From the NCBI RefSeq assembly GCF_011393025.1, contig NZ_JAAOEO010000015.1, forward strand, positions 34,305 to 98,304: 64,000 nucleotides of DNA, read 5' to 3'. The DNA comes from Neobacillus terrae. GTDB lineage: Bacteria; Bacillota; Bacilli; Bacillales; Cytobacillaceae. Both the position numbers and the translations under genes were made by a program. The notes beneath the pieces were generated by a model, which saw only the letters and a program-made list of their open reading frames with translations, was not told the origin of the DNA and did no database searches. Positions 15,463-23,682 of the stretch are shown piece after piece; the stretch's first letter is position 1, and each line of letters opens with the position of its first letter.

Positions 15463-16275
15463 ATGAAAAAGTGGGCTATTGCAGCAATTATATACCTCAT
15501 TGCTGTTATTGGAGGGTACCAGGTTTACGCCCAGTTTATCCAGAAGGATGATCCAACGGCGTATTCTGCAAGACATGAATCGGCTCAACATAATGATTCT
15601 GGCTCTAACATGCATGAACACGGAGATAGCCATCTCTCAAACGACGTTAATGCAAAAGTTAACTATAATAACTCAGTGCTAACCATCAAGTTGACAAACA
15701 AGGATGGAAATCCTGTTGATAATCTAGAAGTAAATCACGAAAAAATTATGCACCTAATTGTTGTAGATGAAGGATTGGAAAAATACTATCATCTCCATCC
15801 TGAAAAGACAGGAGAAGGGACTTTCCAAATTAAACAGCCTTTGGAAAATGGCAGCTATAAAGCTTTTGTGGATATCAAGCCAAAGGATCTGAATTATGAG
15901 GTAAAACCAGCAGCTGTTACAGTGGGCGAAGCAGGCGGCCATACACATACGCACAACCTTACTCCTGATCCTTCACTCGAAAAGTCGGTAGATGGAGAAA
16001 CAGTTCACATGAAGATGAGCAGCCAGAAATCATCTGAGCCTATCACCTTATCTTTTAGCCTCGATAAAACAAAGCTTGAACCTTATCTTGGAGCAGCCGG
16101 GCATGTCGTCATACTGGATGAAAAAGGAGAACATTATCTTCATGTTCATCCGGTTAAGGAAAATGAACCAGTATTCCAGACGGAATTTGATAGACAAGGC
16201 GTTTATAAAATATGGGCTGAATTTAAGCAAAATGGAAAGGTTAGAGTATTTCCTTTTGTTGTTGAAATTAAATAG
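15463..16275 (+). CDS. Exported histidine-rich YtkA-like protein in the copA operon
   Basis: A 270-residue protein with an N-terminal signal anchor (WAIAAIIYLIAVIGGYQVYA). The rest is predicted extracellular and beta-rich, in two similar halves. Each half carries a YtkA/FixH-like pattern: MHLIVVDEGLEKYYHLHPE in the first, HVVILDEKGEHYLHVHP in the second. A linker carries HTHTHN, and the N-terminal region is rich in His and Met (SNMHEHGDSH). The paired HLHP/HVHP motifs and clustered His suggest surface copper binding, which fits its place 27 nt after copA. This function is inferred from context. A terminator follows. Confidence 0.8.
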   Translation: MKKWAIAAIIYLIAVIGGYQVYAQFIQKDDPTAYSARHESAQHNDSGSNMHEHGDSHLSNDVNAKVNYNNSVLTIKLTNKDGNPVDNLEVNHEKIMHLIVVDEGLEKYYHLHPEKTGEGTFQIKQPLENGSYKAFVDIKPKDLNYEVKPAAVTVGEAGGHTHTHNLTPDPSLEKSVDGETVHMKMSSQKSSEPITLSFSLDKTKLEPYLGAAGHVVILDEKGEHYLHVHPVKENEPVFQTEFDRQGVYKIWAEFKQNGKVRVFPFVVEIK

Positions 16276-16289
16276 TGTGAGATAAACTT

Positions 16290-16325
16290 GTGCCTGGTCG
16301 GAATCTCCGATTAGGCACTTTTTGT
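16290..16325 (+). terminator. Terminator of the copA operon
   Basis: TGCCTGGTCGGA..TCCGATTAGGCACTTTTTGTTT forms a hairpin with a T-run about 15 nt after the stop codon. Confidence 0.8.
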
Positions 16326-16354
16326 TTGAGGGAGTTATCATCATAAGGAAAAAC

Positions 16355-16383
16355 TTGTATGAAAAATGTCCGACTAGTATAAT
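16355..16383 (+). promoter_or_regulatory. Promoter of the cobalamin-riboswitch operon
   Basis: TTGTAT at 16355-16360, a 17-nt spacer and a consensus TATAAT at 16378-16383, about 30 nt upstream of the cobalamin aptamer. Confidence 0.7.
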
Positions 16384-16413
16384 AGGATTAACATAAAAAA
16401 ATATGAACGGCAA

Positions 16414-16583
16414 AAACAGGTGCTAATTTCTGCAAAACTGCAGATTCTTAGCTTAATAGGGAAGCTGGTGAAAAACCAGCGCGGTCCCGCCACTGTAAGT
16501 GTGAGCGACCTATAGCATGTCACTGTCATTTTGATGGGAAGACTTAGGAAGCAATGATCACGAGCCAGGAAACCTGCCTGTTT
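16414..16583 (+). ncRNA. Cobalamin riboswitch
   Basis: The B12-box architecture is complete. There is a P1 arm AACAGGTGC, then AATAGGGAAGCTGGTGAAAAA, CCAGCGCGGTCCCGCCACTGT, a variable region, and the closing GAGCCAGGAAACCTGCCTGTT that pairs with P1. It heads the DUF4430/ECF operon and therefore identifies its substrate as a corrinoid. Confidence 0.96.
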
Positions 16584-16654
16584 TTTCGCACCAAAAGCCT
16601 ACGCGGATAGGAGGGTGTTAAGACAGAAGCGTTTTCAGCTGCCTGCCTTAACCT

Positions 16655-16690
16655 GATTAAACCTCCTCCTTCATAGGGGGATTTTTTTAT
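16655..16690 (+). terminator. Possible riboswitch expression-platform terminator
   Basis: AACCTCCTCCTTCATAGGGGGATTTTTTT can form a short CCTCC/GGGGG stem followed by seven T, 33 nt before the first gene of the operon. This is what a transcription-terminating platform would need; the stem is modest. Confidence 0.55.
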
Positions 16691-16722
16691 GGACTTTTAT
16701 TTAAGGGGAGAGGAAGAAGCAG

Positions 16723-18585
16723 ATGTTTGCAAATCGACAGACAAAGATTTTTCTAATGATGGTTTTGCTGCTGGCTATGCTTACCGGAGGATTGCAGAAA
16801 CCGGTACTTGCAGCGGAACAGGCAAAGGGAACGGTTACTGTTACAGGCAGTGACCAGACAGGTACCTTGCTGCCAGAAACTAATGTAACCTATACGGATA
16901 AGGAAAATGCCTTTGAGGCACTTGTTAATGCAGTTGGAAAAGATAATGTTCAATTTACACAGTATAGTTTTGGTAAAATGGTTGAAGGAATTAAGGGCTT
17001 AAAATCTACGTACCCTGATTCCACCTGGGAATTTTATATCAATGGTATTCAAGCTCAAACTGGGGCAGAAGGTTATTTTGTAAAGGATAATGATAAATTA
17101 ACATTTAGATATGCAGATTTAAAAAATCCTGCTCCATCAAAAACTGTGAATTTAAGTGTAGTAGGAAAAAATAATGAAAGCTTATTAAGTACAGAATATC
17201 CTGTTTCTTTTTTAGAAAATGCAAATGCTTATCAGCTTTTGAGAATAGTTGCTGGTTCTGAAAATGTAGGATTTAAACAATATGATTTTGGAAAAATGGT
17301 CACCTCAATTAAAGGTGTTGAGACAACAGGAGCTGACTACTGGGGATTTTATGTAAATGGAAAAATGGCAGATGTAGGTGCAGAGGACTATAAACTTCAG
17401 CCTAATGATAAGATAACTTTTAAATATGAAGTGTCCGCACCAGCTGCTGATACACCAAGCCAAAATACACCTGCAGATTCCAATACCACACCTGCAAAAC
17501 CGATCGCTAAAGAAGAAATTCAAAAGTCAATTGACTCGGCAGTACAATATGTTCAAAAGGATCAGGTTAGTGATTGGGAAGCAATTGCTTTAAGACAGTC
17601 AAGAAAAGCTATTCCTTCAAGCTACTTAGAAGGAGTAATCAATCAAATTAAAAGTAAAAACGGGCATTTTACTAAAATTACAGATTATGAGCGTTTTGCT
17701 ATGGGAATCCTGGCAGCAGGGGGTAACCCTTCTAATGCCGGCGGATATGATTTAATTAAATCCATCTATAATGGCAATATAACCAAACAGGGAATGAATG
17801 GTGTTGCCTATGCGCTGATTGCATTGGACAGCACCAATGCCGCTATACCCGCATCTGCCACATGGACGAAACAAAAGATAGTTAATGAATTGTTGTCTAA
17901 CCAAAATAAAGATGGTGGATGGCCATTATATGTTAAAGGAAGTTCCGATCCTGATGTTACAGCAATGGTGTTAACAGCCCTTGCCCCACATAAGACAGGG
18001 GCAGGAAGCATGTCAACCCTTTCCACTCAAACATCTGGATCAGGTGTACAGTCTTCAATTGATAAAGGCGTTAATTATATAAAAGAGCTATTTCAGTCAG
18101 GAAAAATTTCCAACAGTTCTACTGTTGCTCAGGCAGTAATCGCTTTATCCGCAGTAGGAATGGAGCCTAATGGAGTTCAAAAAAATGGAATCGGTCTTGT
18201 TGAATATCTTAAAAGCTTCCAAAATCCAGACGGGGGTTTTTTTAAAGACGCAAAGGGGCCAAGTGATCCAATGGCATCTGAGCAAGGAATTCAAGCACTT
18301 GTTGCCTATCAGCTTTATACAGCAGGAAAAGGATCTCTGTATTCATTTGCCAACAGTGCACCTGTTAAGGTTAAGGTAACACCTGTACAGACAAAGCCTG
18401 CTCAGGCACAAACTGCACAGCAAACCCAGACAGTAAAACAGCCGGTGAAAGCAGCCACAGCAACCGCTAGTGGGCATCCGCTACCAAAAACAGCTAGCAA
18501 TACGCCAAATCTTATTGTTTTTGGGGTACTGATAATCCTCATGGGTCTTGTATCATACTTCCGGATGAATAGAAATAGAGTTTAG
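16723..18585 (+). CDS. LPxTG-anchored transcobalamin-like corrinoid-binding protein (predicted)
   Basis: A 620-residue surface protein. A signal peptide (residues 1-31, ending PVLAAEQ) is followed by two DUF4430 domains (about 45-130 and 140-235). They share the patterns FGKMVEGIKG/FGKMVTSIKG and WEFYINGI/WGFYVNGK. After a Thr/Pro linker comes an alpha/alpha-toroid region (about 265-545) with prenyltransferase/terpene-cyclase-like repeats: NQNKDGGWPLY, SDPDVTAMVLTAL and FQNPDGGFFKDAKGPSDPMA. The C-terminus has a Gln/Ala-rich spacer, the sortase motif LPKTA at 587-591, a hydrophobic helix and RMNRNRV. In animal transcobalamin and intrinsic factor, an alpha-toroid plus a DUF4430-like beta domain enclose B12. 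Placement behind a cobalamin riboswitch and before an ECF transporter supports corrinoid capture at the wall. The binding role is inferred. Confidence 0.88.
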   Translation: MFANRQTKIFLMMVLLLAMLTGGLQKPVLAAEQAKGTVTVTGSDQTGTLLPETNVTYTDKENAFEALVNAVGKDNVQFTQYSFGKMVEGIKGLKSTYPDSTWEFYINGIQAQTGAEGYFVKDNDKLTFRYADLKNPAPSKTVNLSVVGKNNESLLSTEYPVSFLENANAYQLLRIVAGSENVGFKQYDFGKMVTSIKGVETTGADYWGFYVNGKMADVGAEDYKLQPNDKITFKYEVSAPAADTPSQNTPADSNTTPAKPIAKEEIQKSIDSAVQYVQKDQVSDWEAIALRQSRKAIPSSYLEGVINQIKSKNGHFTKITDYERFAMGILAAGGNPSNAGGYDLIKSIYNGNITKQGMNGVAYALIALDSTNAAIPASATWTKQKIVNELLSNQNKDGGWPLYVKGSSDPDVTAMVLTALAPHKTGAGSMSTLSTQTSGSGVQSSIDKGVNYIKELFQSGKISNSSTVAQAVIALSAVGMEPNGVQKNGIGLVEYLKSFQNPDGGFFKDAKGPSDPMASEQGIQALVAYQLYTAGKGSLYSFANSAPVKVKVTPVQTKPAQAQTAQQTQTVKQPVKAATATASGHPLPKTASNTPNLIVFGVLIILMGLVSYFRMNRNRV

Positions 18586-18592
18586 GATTTTT

Positions 18593-18627
18593 GTAAAGAT
18601 CCCTTGCACTAACGAGGGGTCTTTTAC
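18593..18627 (+). terminator. Intra-operon hairpin, probable partial terminator
   Basis: AAAGATCCCTTGC..ACGAGGGGTCTTTTAC follows the anchored-protein gene and precedes the lipoprotein gene. A leaky terminator would favour high expression of the first gene relative to the transporter genes. Confidence 0.65.
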
Positions 18628-18663
18628 ATGAAACCTTTCAACAAGCAACTAGGAGTGAAATAA

Positions 18664-19404
18664 ATGAAACGTTTTACAATATACGGGATGATATTGTTTC
18701 TTTTATTGAGTTTAACTGCCTGCGGAACCAAAGAAGAAGGTAAAGCCGTAAGCAAAGAAACAAAAGCCAGTGAAAAAGTGGAGAAGGATAATCAAAGCCC
18801 TAAAAAACCCGAAGTTCCAAAACAGCAGGAATCCAAGAAAACGGATAAGCAAGCGAGTACCAAAACCACTCAAACATCTGAAAAAAATACTGTAGCAGTT
18901 CAGCCAGCCACATCCGCAGCGCCTACAGCTAAAACGCCTGCTGCTCAGCCGAAGACGGCAACAGCCCCAAAACCGGCAGCACCGGCTCCACAGCCAAAAA
19001 CAACACCAAAGCCTGCGGCAACAGCTCCTGCAAAACCAGCTGTGGCACCTAAACCTCCAGCTCCAAAACCAGTGGTTCAACCGCCGGCACCGGTTCAAAC
19101 GGTTGTTTTCTCCATTACAGGGCCTAAAGAGAAAGGAACCTTATTAAGCTCAAGAAAAGTAGAATTTAATGAGGGTAATACCGTTCTTGACATATTGCTA
19201 AAAGCAGCCGGGAAGAGTAATGTGGATTATAGCGGCGGTGGCTCTACTGCCTATGTTGAAGGAATAGACGGAATTTACGAATTTGACTATGGCCCAATGA
19301 GCGGCTGGATATTTAAGCAAAACGGAGCAGGCATTCCTAAAAGTGCTGGAGCGATAAAGGTAAAAGACGGTGACCGAATTGAGTGCATATATAAAGAAAA
19401 ATAA
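18664..19404 (+). CDS. DUF4430 lipoprotein, predicted membrane-proximal corrinoid-binding partner
   Basis: A 246-residue lipoprotein. The signal peptide ends in the lipobox LTACG with the lipidated Cys at residue 20. Residues about 25-150 are a long Lys/Pro/Ala/Thr-rich stalk, and the C-terminal about 95 residues form one DUF4430 domain (NTVLDILLKAAGKSNVDYSG, YEFDYGPMSGWIFKQNG, VKDGDRIECIYKEK). The stalk would let the domain span the wall between the anchored protein and the membrane transporter. It lacks the alpha-toroid part. The start at 18664 follows TAGGAGTGAAATAA. It lies 18 nt before ecfT, so it is probably a handover component of the corrinoid pathway (inference). Confidence 0.87.
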   Translation: MKRFTIYGMILFLLLSLTACGTKEEGKAVSKETKASEKVEKDNQSPKKPEVPKQQESKKTDKQASTKTTQTSEKNTVAVQPATSAAPTAKTPAAQPKTATAPKPAAPAPQPKTTPKPAATAPAKPAVAPKPPAPKPVVQPPAPVQTVVFSITGPKEKGTLLSSRKVEFNEGNTVLDILLKAAGKSNVDYSGGGSTAYVEGIDGIYEFDYGPMSGWIFKQNGAGIPKSAGAIKVKDGDRIECIYKEK

Positions 19405-19422
19405 TTTTAATAGGAAAAGTTA

Positions 19423-20301
19423 ATGAAGAGCCGATTTGAAGAATTCCATCCTCTTGTCTCTTTTATTTTCTTTGTCCTTGCATTATCTCTTTTTATTTTG
19501 ATGATTCACCCAGTCTTTTTATTACTGGGCCTTATATTCATTCTGATGATTAATATAACGTACAGATCGGTTGAACAGCTGAGACAGTGGGCTGCTTTTA
19601 TGATAATAAGCAGCCTCTTTATTTTTCTATTAAATCCTCTTTTTAATGAAAGGGGAAGACATGTATTGTTTATGTTTCACCAGCACCGGATTACAGCGGA
19701 ATCATTGATTTACGGGGGAATGAGTGCTCTTTCCCTTGTTATTATTATGGCTATGTTTGTTTCCTATAATAAAATCATGACACCCAATAAGCTATTATAT
19801 TTATTTTCTAAGATACTCCCACAGTTTGCTGTATTGCTGATGCTGACCCTCCGTTTTATTCCCTTAATGAAAAGGCGGCTTGATGAAATTTCCTCTATTC
19901 AATTAAGTAAAGGAATTTCTGTATTACATGGGGCCTTGAACAAAAGAGTAAAAACTGGCCTGCTATATGTCCAGGTTCTCCTTACTTATTCACTTGAGGA
20001 AGCCATCCAAACAGCGGATTCTATGAAAGCAAGAGGGTACGGGACGCGTGTACGTTCATCATATGAATATTTCAAATTTAAAAAGCGCGATGGCCTGGCT
20101 CTAGTCTATTTACTTCTATTGTATTTATTAATATTATGGGGACGGTTTAACGGTTTTGGCCATTTGACTGTTTATCCTATTATGGAGTCCTGGCAGCTTG
20201 GAACGGGTGATATAAGAATTATGCTTTTTTATTGCTTATTTTTAGGTTTTCCACTTTTGATTGAATTGGGGGGATATATTCGATGGCATATATTGAATTA
20301 A
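19423..20301 (+). CDS. ECF transporter T component
   Basis: A 292-residue integral membrane protein of the EcfT/CbiQ family, which couples ATP hydrolysis in the paired ATPases to substrate-loaded S component movement. There are four to six hydrophobic segments; the cytoplasmic region holds ADSMKARGYGTRVRSSYEYF, containing the Ala-Arg-Gly coupling motif that inserts into the ATPase grooves. The ATG at 19423 has AGGAAAAG upstream. Its end overlaps the ATPase gene by 19 nt, so the two are translationally coupled. It is a dedicated (group I) module, since all components are in one operon. Confidence 0.92.
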   Translation: MKSRFEEFHPLVSFIFFVLALSLFILMIHPVFLLLGLIFILMINITYRSVEQLRQWAAFMIISSLFIFLLNPLFNERGRHVLFMFHQHRITAESLIYGGMSALSLVIIMAMFVSYNKIMTPNKLLYLFSKILPQFAVLLMLTLRFIPLMKRRLDEISSIQLSKGISVLHGALNKRVKTGLLYVQVLLTYSLEEAIQTADSMKARGYGTRVRSSYEYFKFKKRDGLALVYLLLLYLLILWGRFNGFGHLTVYPIMESWQLGTGDIRIMLFYCLFLGFPLLIELGGYIRWHILN

Positions 20302-21908
20302 AAAATGTTTCATTTTCCTATCCGGAAGCAAACCAGCCTGCCATCCATAACTTATCCCTCCAAGTGGAAAAGGGACAGTTTATTGTCCTCTTCGGTGCCT
20401 CTGGCTCAGGTAAAAGTACTCTTTTGCGTCTTTTAAAAAAAGAAATCATGCCACATGGAGAGCTTTCGGGTGAAATCCTTTTAGATGGGGTTTCAATCGA
20501 GAACCAAACTGTGAATACAGGCTTTGTTTTCCAGGATCCGGAGAATCAGGTAGTTGCTGATAACGTTCTTCATGAAATGGTGTTTGGCCTCGAAAACATA
20601 GGTTTATCTACAAATGAGATGAGAAGCAGGGTTGCAGAGATGGTTCATTATTTTGATGCCGAGAACCTATTGAACCGGGATACGCATGAACTTTCAGGCG
20701 GCATGAAACAGCAGATCAATTTGGCATCTGTTCTACTTATGCAGCCGGATATTCTTCTGCTGGATGAACCCACAGCCCAGCTGGATCCTGTAAGTGCCAG
20801 AGAATTTTTAAATATGCTGGTCCATCTAAATGAAGAGTTTGGAATGACGATTATTCTGGCTGAGCACCGTTTGGAGGAAATATTTCTGCTTGCAGACAGT
20901 ATAGTTTTAATGGATAAAGGTGAAGTGAAGGTTCAGGGAGAGACCCGCCAGGTTCTTGAAAATCTATGGAAAAACCCTCCTTTTAATAAATATGTTCCTA
21001 GTATTCCTTCGCTTTATTTAAGCCTTGGGGGGAAAGAAAAGCTCCCTCTTTCAGTTAAGGAAGGGCGAAGCTGGACCCAGACTGTGGAGATTGCTAAAAA
21101 AGATAGAACAAGATTGACTGAAATAACAGAAGAGCTGCTTAACGCCCAAAATATATATTTTCAATATCAGAAAGATGATGGTTATATATTAAAGGAGCTT
21201 AATCTTTCTATCAGAAAAGGTGACTTTTATGCTCTTTTGGGTGGAAATGGCTCTGGAAAGTCCACTTTATTGAAGCTGCTCGCAGGTGTGTTAAAACCAG
21301 AGAGAGGCAAGCTTATTTTCAAGGGGAAACAGTTAAAGGCATGGAAAAACAAAAACCTTGCTGCTGAAATAGGCTATTTGCCGCAGAACCCTAAGTTATT
21401 TTTTATACAGGATACTGTAGAAAAAGAAATCCAGGATACTACTGAACAATGGGGATTAAAGAACGAGCATGAGGTTGCTCCTCTTCTGGAAAAGCTGGGA
21501 ATAAATCATCTCCGACATAATAATCCATACGATTTAAGCGGCGGAGAACTTCAGAAAGCAGCGCTAGCCTGCCTGCTTTTAAGAAAGCCTGAGATTCTGC
21601 TGCTGGATGAGCCTACAAAGGGACTGGATCCCTTGTCGAAGGATAATTTGGCAGATATTCTTTGCAAGCTGAATTGCGAGGGCGTTTCTATCCTGATGTC
21701 CACCCATGATGTAGAATTTGCTGCACGTTACGCTTCAAAATGCGGAATGATGTTTCAGGGAAGTATAACATCGGAATCAGAGCCCGATGCCTTTTTTAGT
21801 GGGAATTTCTTTTATACTACGATGGTCCAAAGGCTGTTTCGCAGTAGGCCCGACGAACAAATCGTTACCCTGGAGGAGGCAGTTGAGCTATGCAGGCTAA
21901 GAAGATAA
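20283..21908 (+). CDS. ECF transporter ATPase, fused A1-A2
   Basis: A 541-residue protein with two complete ABC domains. The first has Walker A GASGSGKST (residue about 40), signature LSGGMKQQ and Walker B ILLLDEPTAQLD. The second starts at about residue 290 with GGNGSGKST, LSGGELQK and ILLLDEPTKGLD. Both have the H-loop His (AEHRLEE, STHDVEF). A single chain replacing the EcfA1/EcfA2 pair is common in dedicated vitamin ECF systems. It overlaps the T gene upstream and the S gene downstream by 19 nt each. Confidence 0.94.
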   Translation: MAYIELKNVSFSYPEANQPAIHNLSLQVEKGQFIVLFGASGSGKSTLLRLLKKEIMPHGELSGEILLDGVSIENQTVNTGFVFQDPENQVVADNVLHEMVFGLENIGLSTNEMRSRVAEMVHYFDAENLLNRDTHELSGGMKQQINLASVLLMQPDILLLDEPTAQLDPVSAREFLNMLVHLNEEFGMTIILAEHRLEEIFLLADSIVLMDKGEVKVQGETRQVLENLWKNPPFNKYVPSIPSLYLSLGGKEKLPLSVKEGRSWTQTVEIAKKDRTRLTEITEELLNAQNIYFQYQKDDGYILKELNLSIRKGDFYALLGGNGSGKSTLLKLLAGVLKPERGKLIFKGKQLKAWKNKNLAAEIGYLPQNPKLFFIQDTVEKEIQDTTEQWGLKNEHEVAPLLEKLGINHLRHNNPYDLSGGELQKAALACLLLRKPEILLLDEPTKGLDPLSKDNLADILCKLNCEGVSILMSTHDVEFAARYASKCGMMFQGSITSESEPDAFFSGNFFYTTMVQRLFRSRPDEQIVTLEEAVELCRLRR

Positions 21909-22630
21909 TTGTTACTTCAGCGGCACTCCTTATGGTTGCACTGCTCTTATATTTATCATTTAGCTTGCAAAGTCAGTATATATGGATAAGCCTGGCCATT
22001 GTTGTTCTTTCAATGCTGCTGTTATTAATAAGGTTTGAAAAAAGAAAGGCAGAACCTCGCGAACTGGTGTTGCTTGCTGTCCTTGCAGCTATTGCGGCTG
22101 TTGGCAGGGTTCCGTTTGCCAGTATTCCGAGTGTTCAGCCTACAACTTTTGTGATTATGATGTCAGGATTGGTTTTTGGTGCAGAGAGCGGCTTTATTAT
22201 TGGGGCGGTCGCAGCGCTTGCATCAAATATGATCCTTGGCCAGGGACCATGGACACCCTGGCAGATGGCTGCCTGGGGTCTTGTCGGTTTCTCCGCAGGA
22301 TTATTAAAGAACAGCAGATTAATGAACTGGACCTGGGGCAGGGTGGTCTTCGGAATTGTTTGGGGATTTTTATTTGGGTGGATTATGAATATTTGGGGTT
22401 ACTTTTCCTTTACACAGGGAGGAAATCTCTTTGAATTAAAATCAATTTTCACTTACTTTGCTGCCAGCGCTCTGTTTGATGCCATGCATGCTGCTTCGAA
22501 TGTCTTTTTTTTGGTTTTGTTTGGCAAGGCCTGGATTAAAATACTTACCAGATTTAAAAGGAAATATGGGCTGATGGAATTTCGAGAATTGAGCTCGCTT
22601 AACATCAAACCCATTCACAAAAAGTATTAA
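21890..22630 (+). CDS. ECF transporter S component, predicted cobalamin/corrinoid-specific
   Basis: A 246-residue membrane protein. Two N-terminal hydrophobic segments (residues about 5-48) precede the S-component core, with LAVLAAIAAVGRVPFASIPS, VQPTTFVIMMSGLVFG and LGQGPWTPWQMAAWGLVGF. The first of these carries the AxxxA-type helix that packs on the T component. The core resembles the CbrT-like group linked to B12 riboswitches; extra N-terminal helices are unusual for S components, which usually have six. Substrate assignment rests on the riboswitch and DUF4430 neighbours. It is the last gene of the operon; a weak hairpin (TGATGTT..AACATCA, 22633-22660) follows. Confidence 0.88.
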   Translation: MQAKKIIVTSAALLMVALLLYLSFSLQSQYIWISLAIVVLSMLLLLIRFEKRKAEPRELVLLAVLAAIAAVGRVPFASIPSVQPTTFVIMMSGLVFGAESGFIIGAVAALASNMILGQGPWTPWQMAAWGLVGFSAGLLKNSRLMNWTWGRVVFGIVWGFLFGWIMNIWGYFSFTQGGNLFELKSIFTYFAASALFDAMHAASNVFFLVLFGKAWIKILTRFKRKYGLMEFRELSSLNIKPIHKKY

Positions 22631-22831
22631 AGTGATGTTGAGTGTGGTCCTTAACATCAAATGGATTTTAAAATAGAGTCAAAGTTATACCTAAGTCATA
22701 TTGGGTTCATGGAAGAGAAGCTATAATTGGCTCTTTTGCATTATTCGCCGCAACAATTGTAGGGTTTTCATGCCCTTTGCCATCTTCCCGGGTTAGGTAT
22801 AAGATTAACAAGAATTAAATATCGCGAAAAA

Positions 22832-22924
22832 CTGCTAGGGGTGCCCAGGTATGGGCTGAGAGAAAAACATTCGTTTTTTAACCCTTTGGACCTGATCTGG
22901 ATCATACCAGCGTAGGAAAGTAGT
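22832..22924 (+). ncRNA. TPP riboswitch (THI-box) 2
   Basis: Conserved blocks GGGGTGCCC, GGGCTGAGAG, ACCCTTTGGACCTGATCTGG and ATCATACCAGCGTAGGAAAG are all present, a better consensus match than riboswitch 1. A terminator follows at 22960-22990. No thiamine gene lies downstream; the next sizeable gene begins at 23683. Confidence 0.95.
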
Positions 22925-22959
22925 GAGAAGTTCTTCTTTTTTCTCTAACTTTTTTAAGC

Positions 22960-22990
22960 TAACCAGGTCCGATTGGGAACCTGGTTTTTT
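22960..22990 (+). terminator. Terminator of TPP riboswitch 2
   Basis: AACCAGGTCC..GGGAACCTGGTTTTTTATTT, a strong hairpin with six T about 36 nt after the aptamer, as expected for a terminating expression platform. Confidence 0.85.
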
Positions 22991-23015
22991 ATTTGCGTAA
23001 AAAAATAAGGATACA

Positions 23016-23144
23016 ATGGGAGAAAGCATAGAGATAGTTTGGATTACTAACTTTTTATTCTGTCTTCTTTTTTTGTGGGGCATCCTCTATCAGACGAAAT
23101 TCCAAAGAGGAACCATGAAAATGTCTTATAGCCCGTATTTATAG
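23016..23144 (+). CDS. Short hydrophobic reading frame after TPP riboswitch 2 (doubtful)
   Basis: A 42-residue frame begins at ATG 23016, 26 nt after the riboswitch terminator, where the regulated gene should start. It encodes one hydrophobic stretch (IVWITNFLFCLLFLWGILYQ) and a basic tail. The only upstream purine run is AATAAGGAT. I recognise no family. It could be a tiny membrane protein, the relic of a lost thiamine transporter gene, or chance. Confidence 0.3.
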   Translation: MGESIEIVWITNFLFCLLFLWGILYQTKFQRGTMKMSYSPYL

Positions 23145-23377
23145 GAAAAAGGTCCTTTGAGGGACTAGCAATATCCCTTCTTTCATTATTAAAATTAGAT
23201 TAATGCCAAATATTACGATAGACGAATCTAACGGATGAGAGTATAGTATTTAATGTTGTTTTTGGTTATATGAACTATTTTCTTTAAGGAAAAATTAAGA
23301 ATGACAAAGTACTCTATTAGTTGTATGTTAAAAGTAATTTTTAGTGGATAAGAAAGCATAAAGTTTTACCTTTTAAA

Positions 23378-23660
23378 TTGTCTAGCTCCAGCGCCCAGCG
23401 AGTTTTCATCTCTGTAAAGCTTCCTTGAGTATCTTGCATCAAGTATGACCTTTAGGTGATACTTGGTGCAGCTAGTGTCCATCCCGCTTCTCCCTGCGAT
23501 AAGTCAACATTGACTTTTAAAGTGCTCCTGCGCCATAGCATATTCAAGGCAGCTATGTTCAGCTCGTCGCAAAGCTGCATGTTGTCAAATCAGAGGAGAA
23601 AAAACAGGAAGTTTACTCAAGCAGTTGCTTCGCTGCACGGGCGCTTGCGCTTTTCTTATG
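23378..23660 (+). repeat. Bacillaceae-type intergenic repeat, composite and degenerate
   Basis: Starts TTGTCTAGCTCCAGCGCCCAG and ends CGGGCGCTTGCGCTTTTCT, the usual ends of a common Bacillaceae intergenic element. The central part 23523-23594 (GCTCCTGCGCCA...CAGCTCGTCGCAAAGCTGCA) is also found in the rrn leader at 63780-63845. No gene is visible between 23145 and 23682. Confidence 0.6.
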
Positions 23661-23682
23661 TTTCACCTGAGGAGGAACTTCC

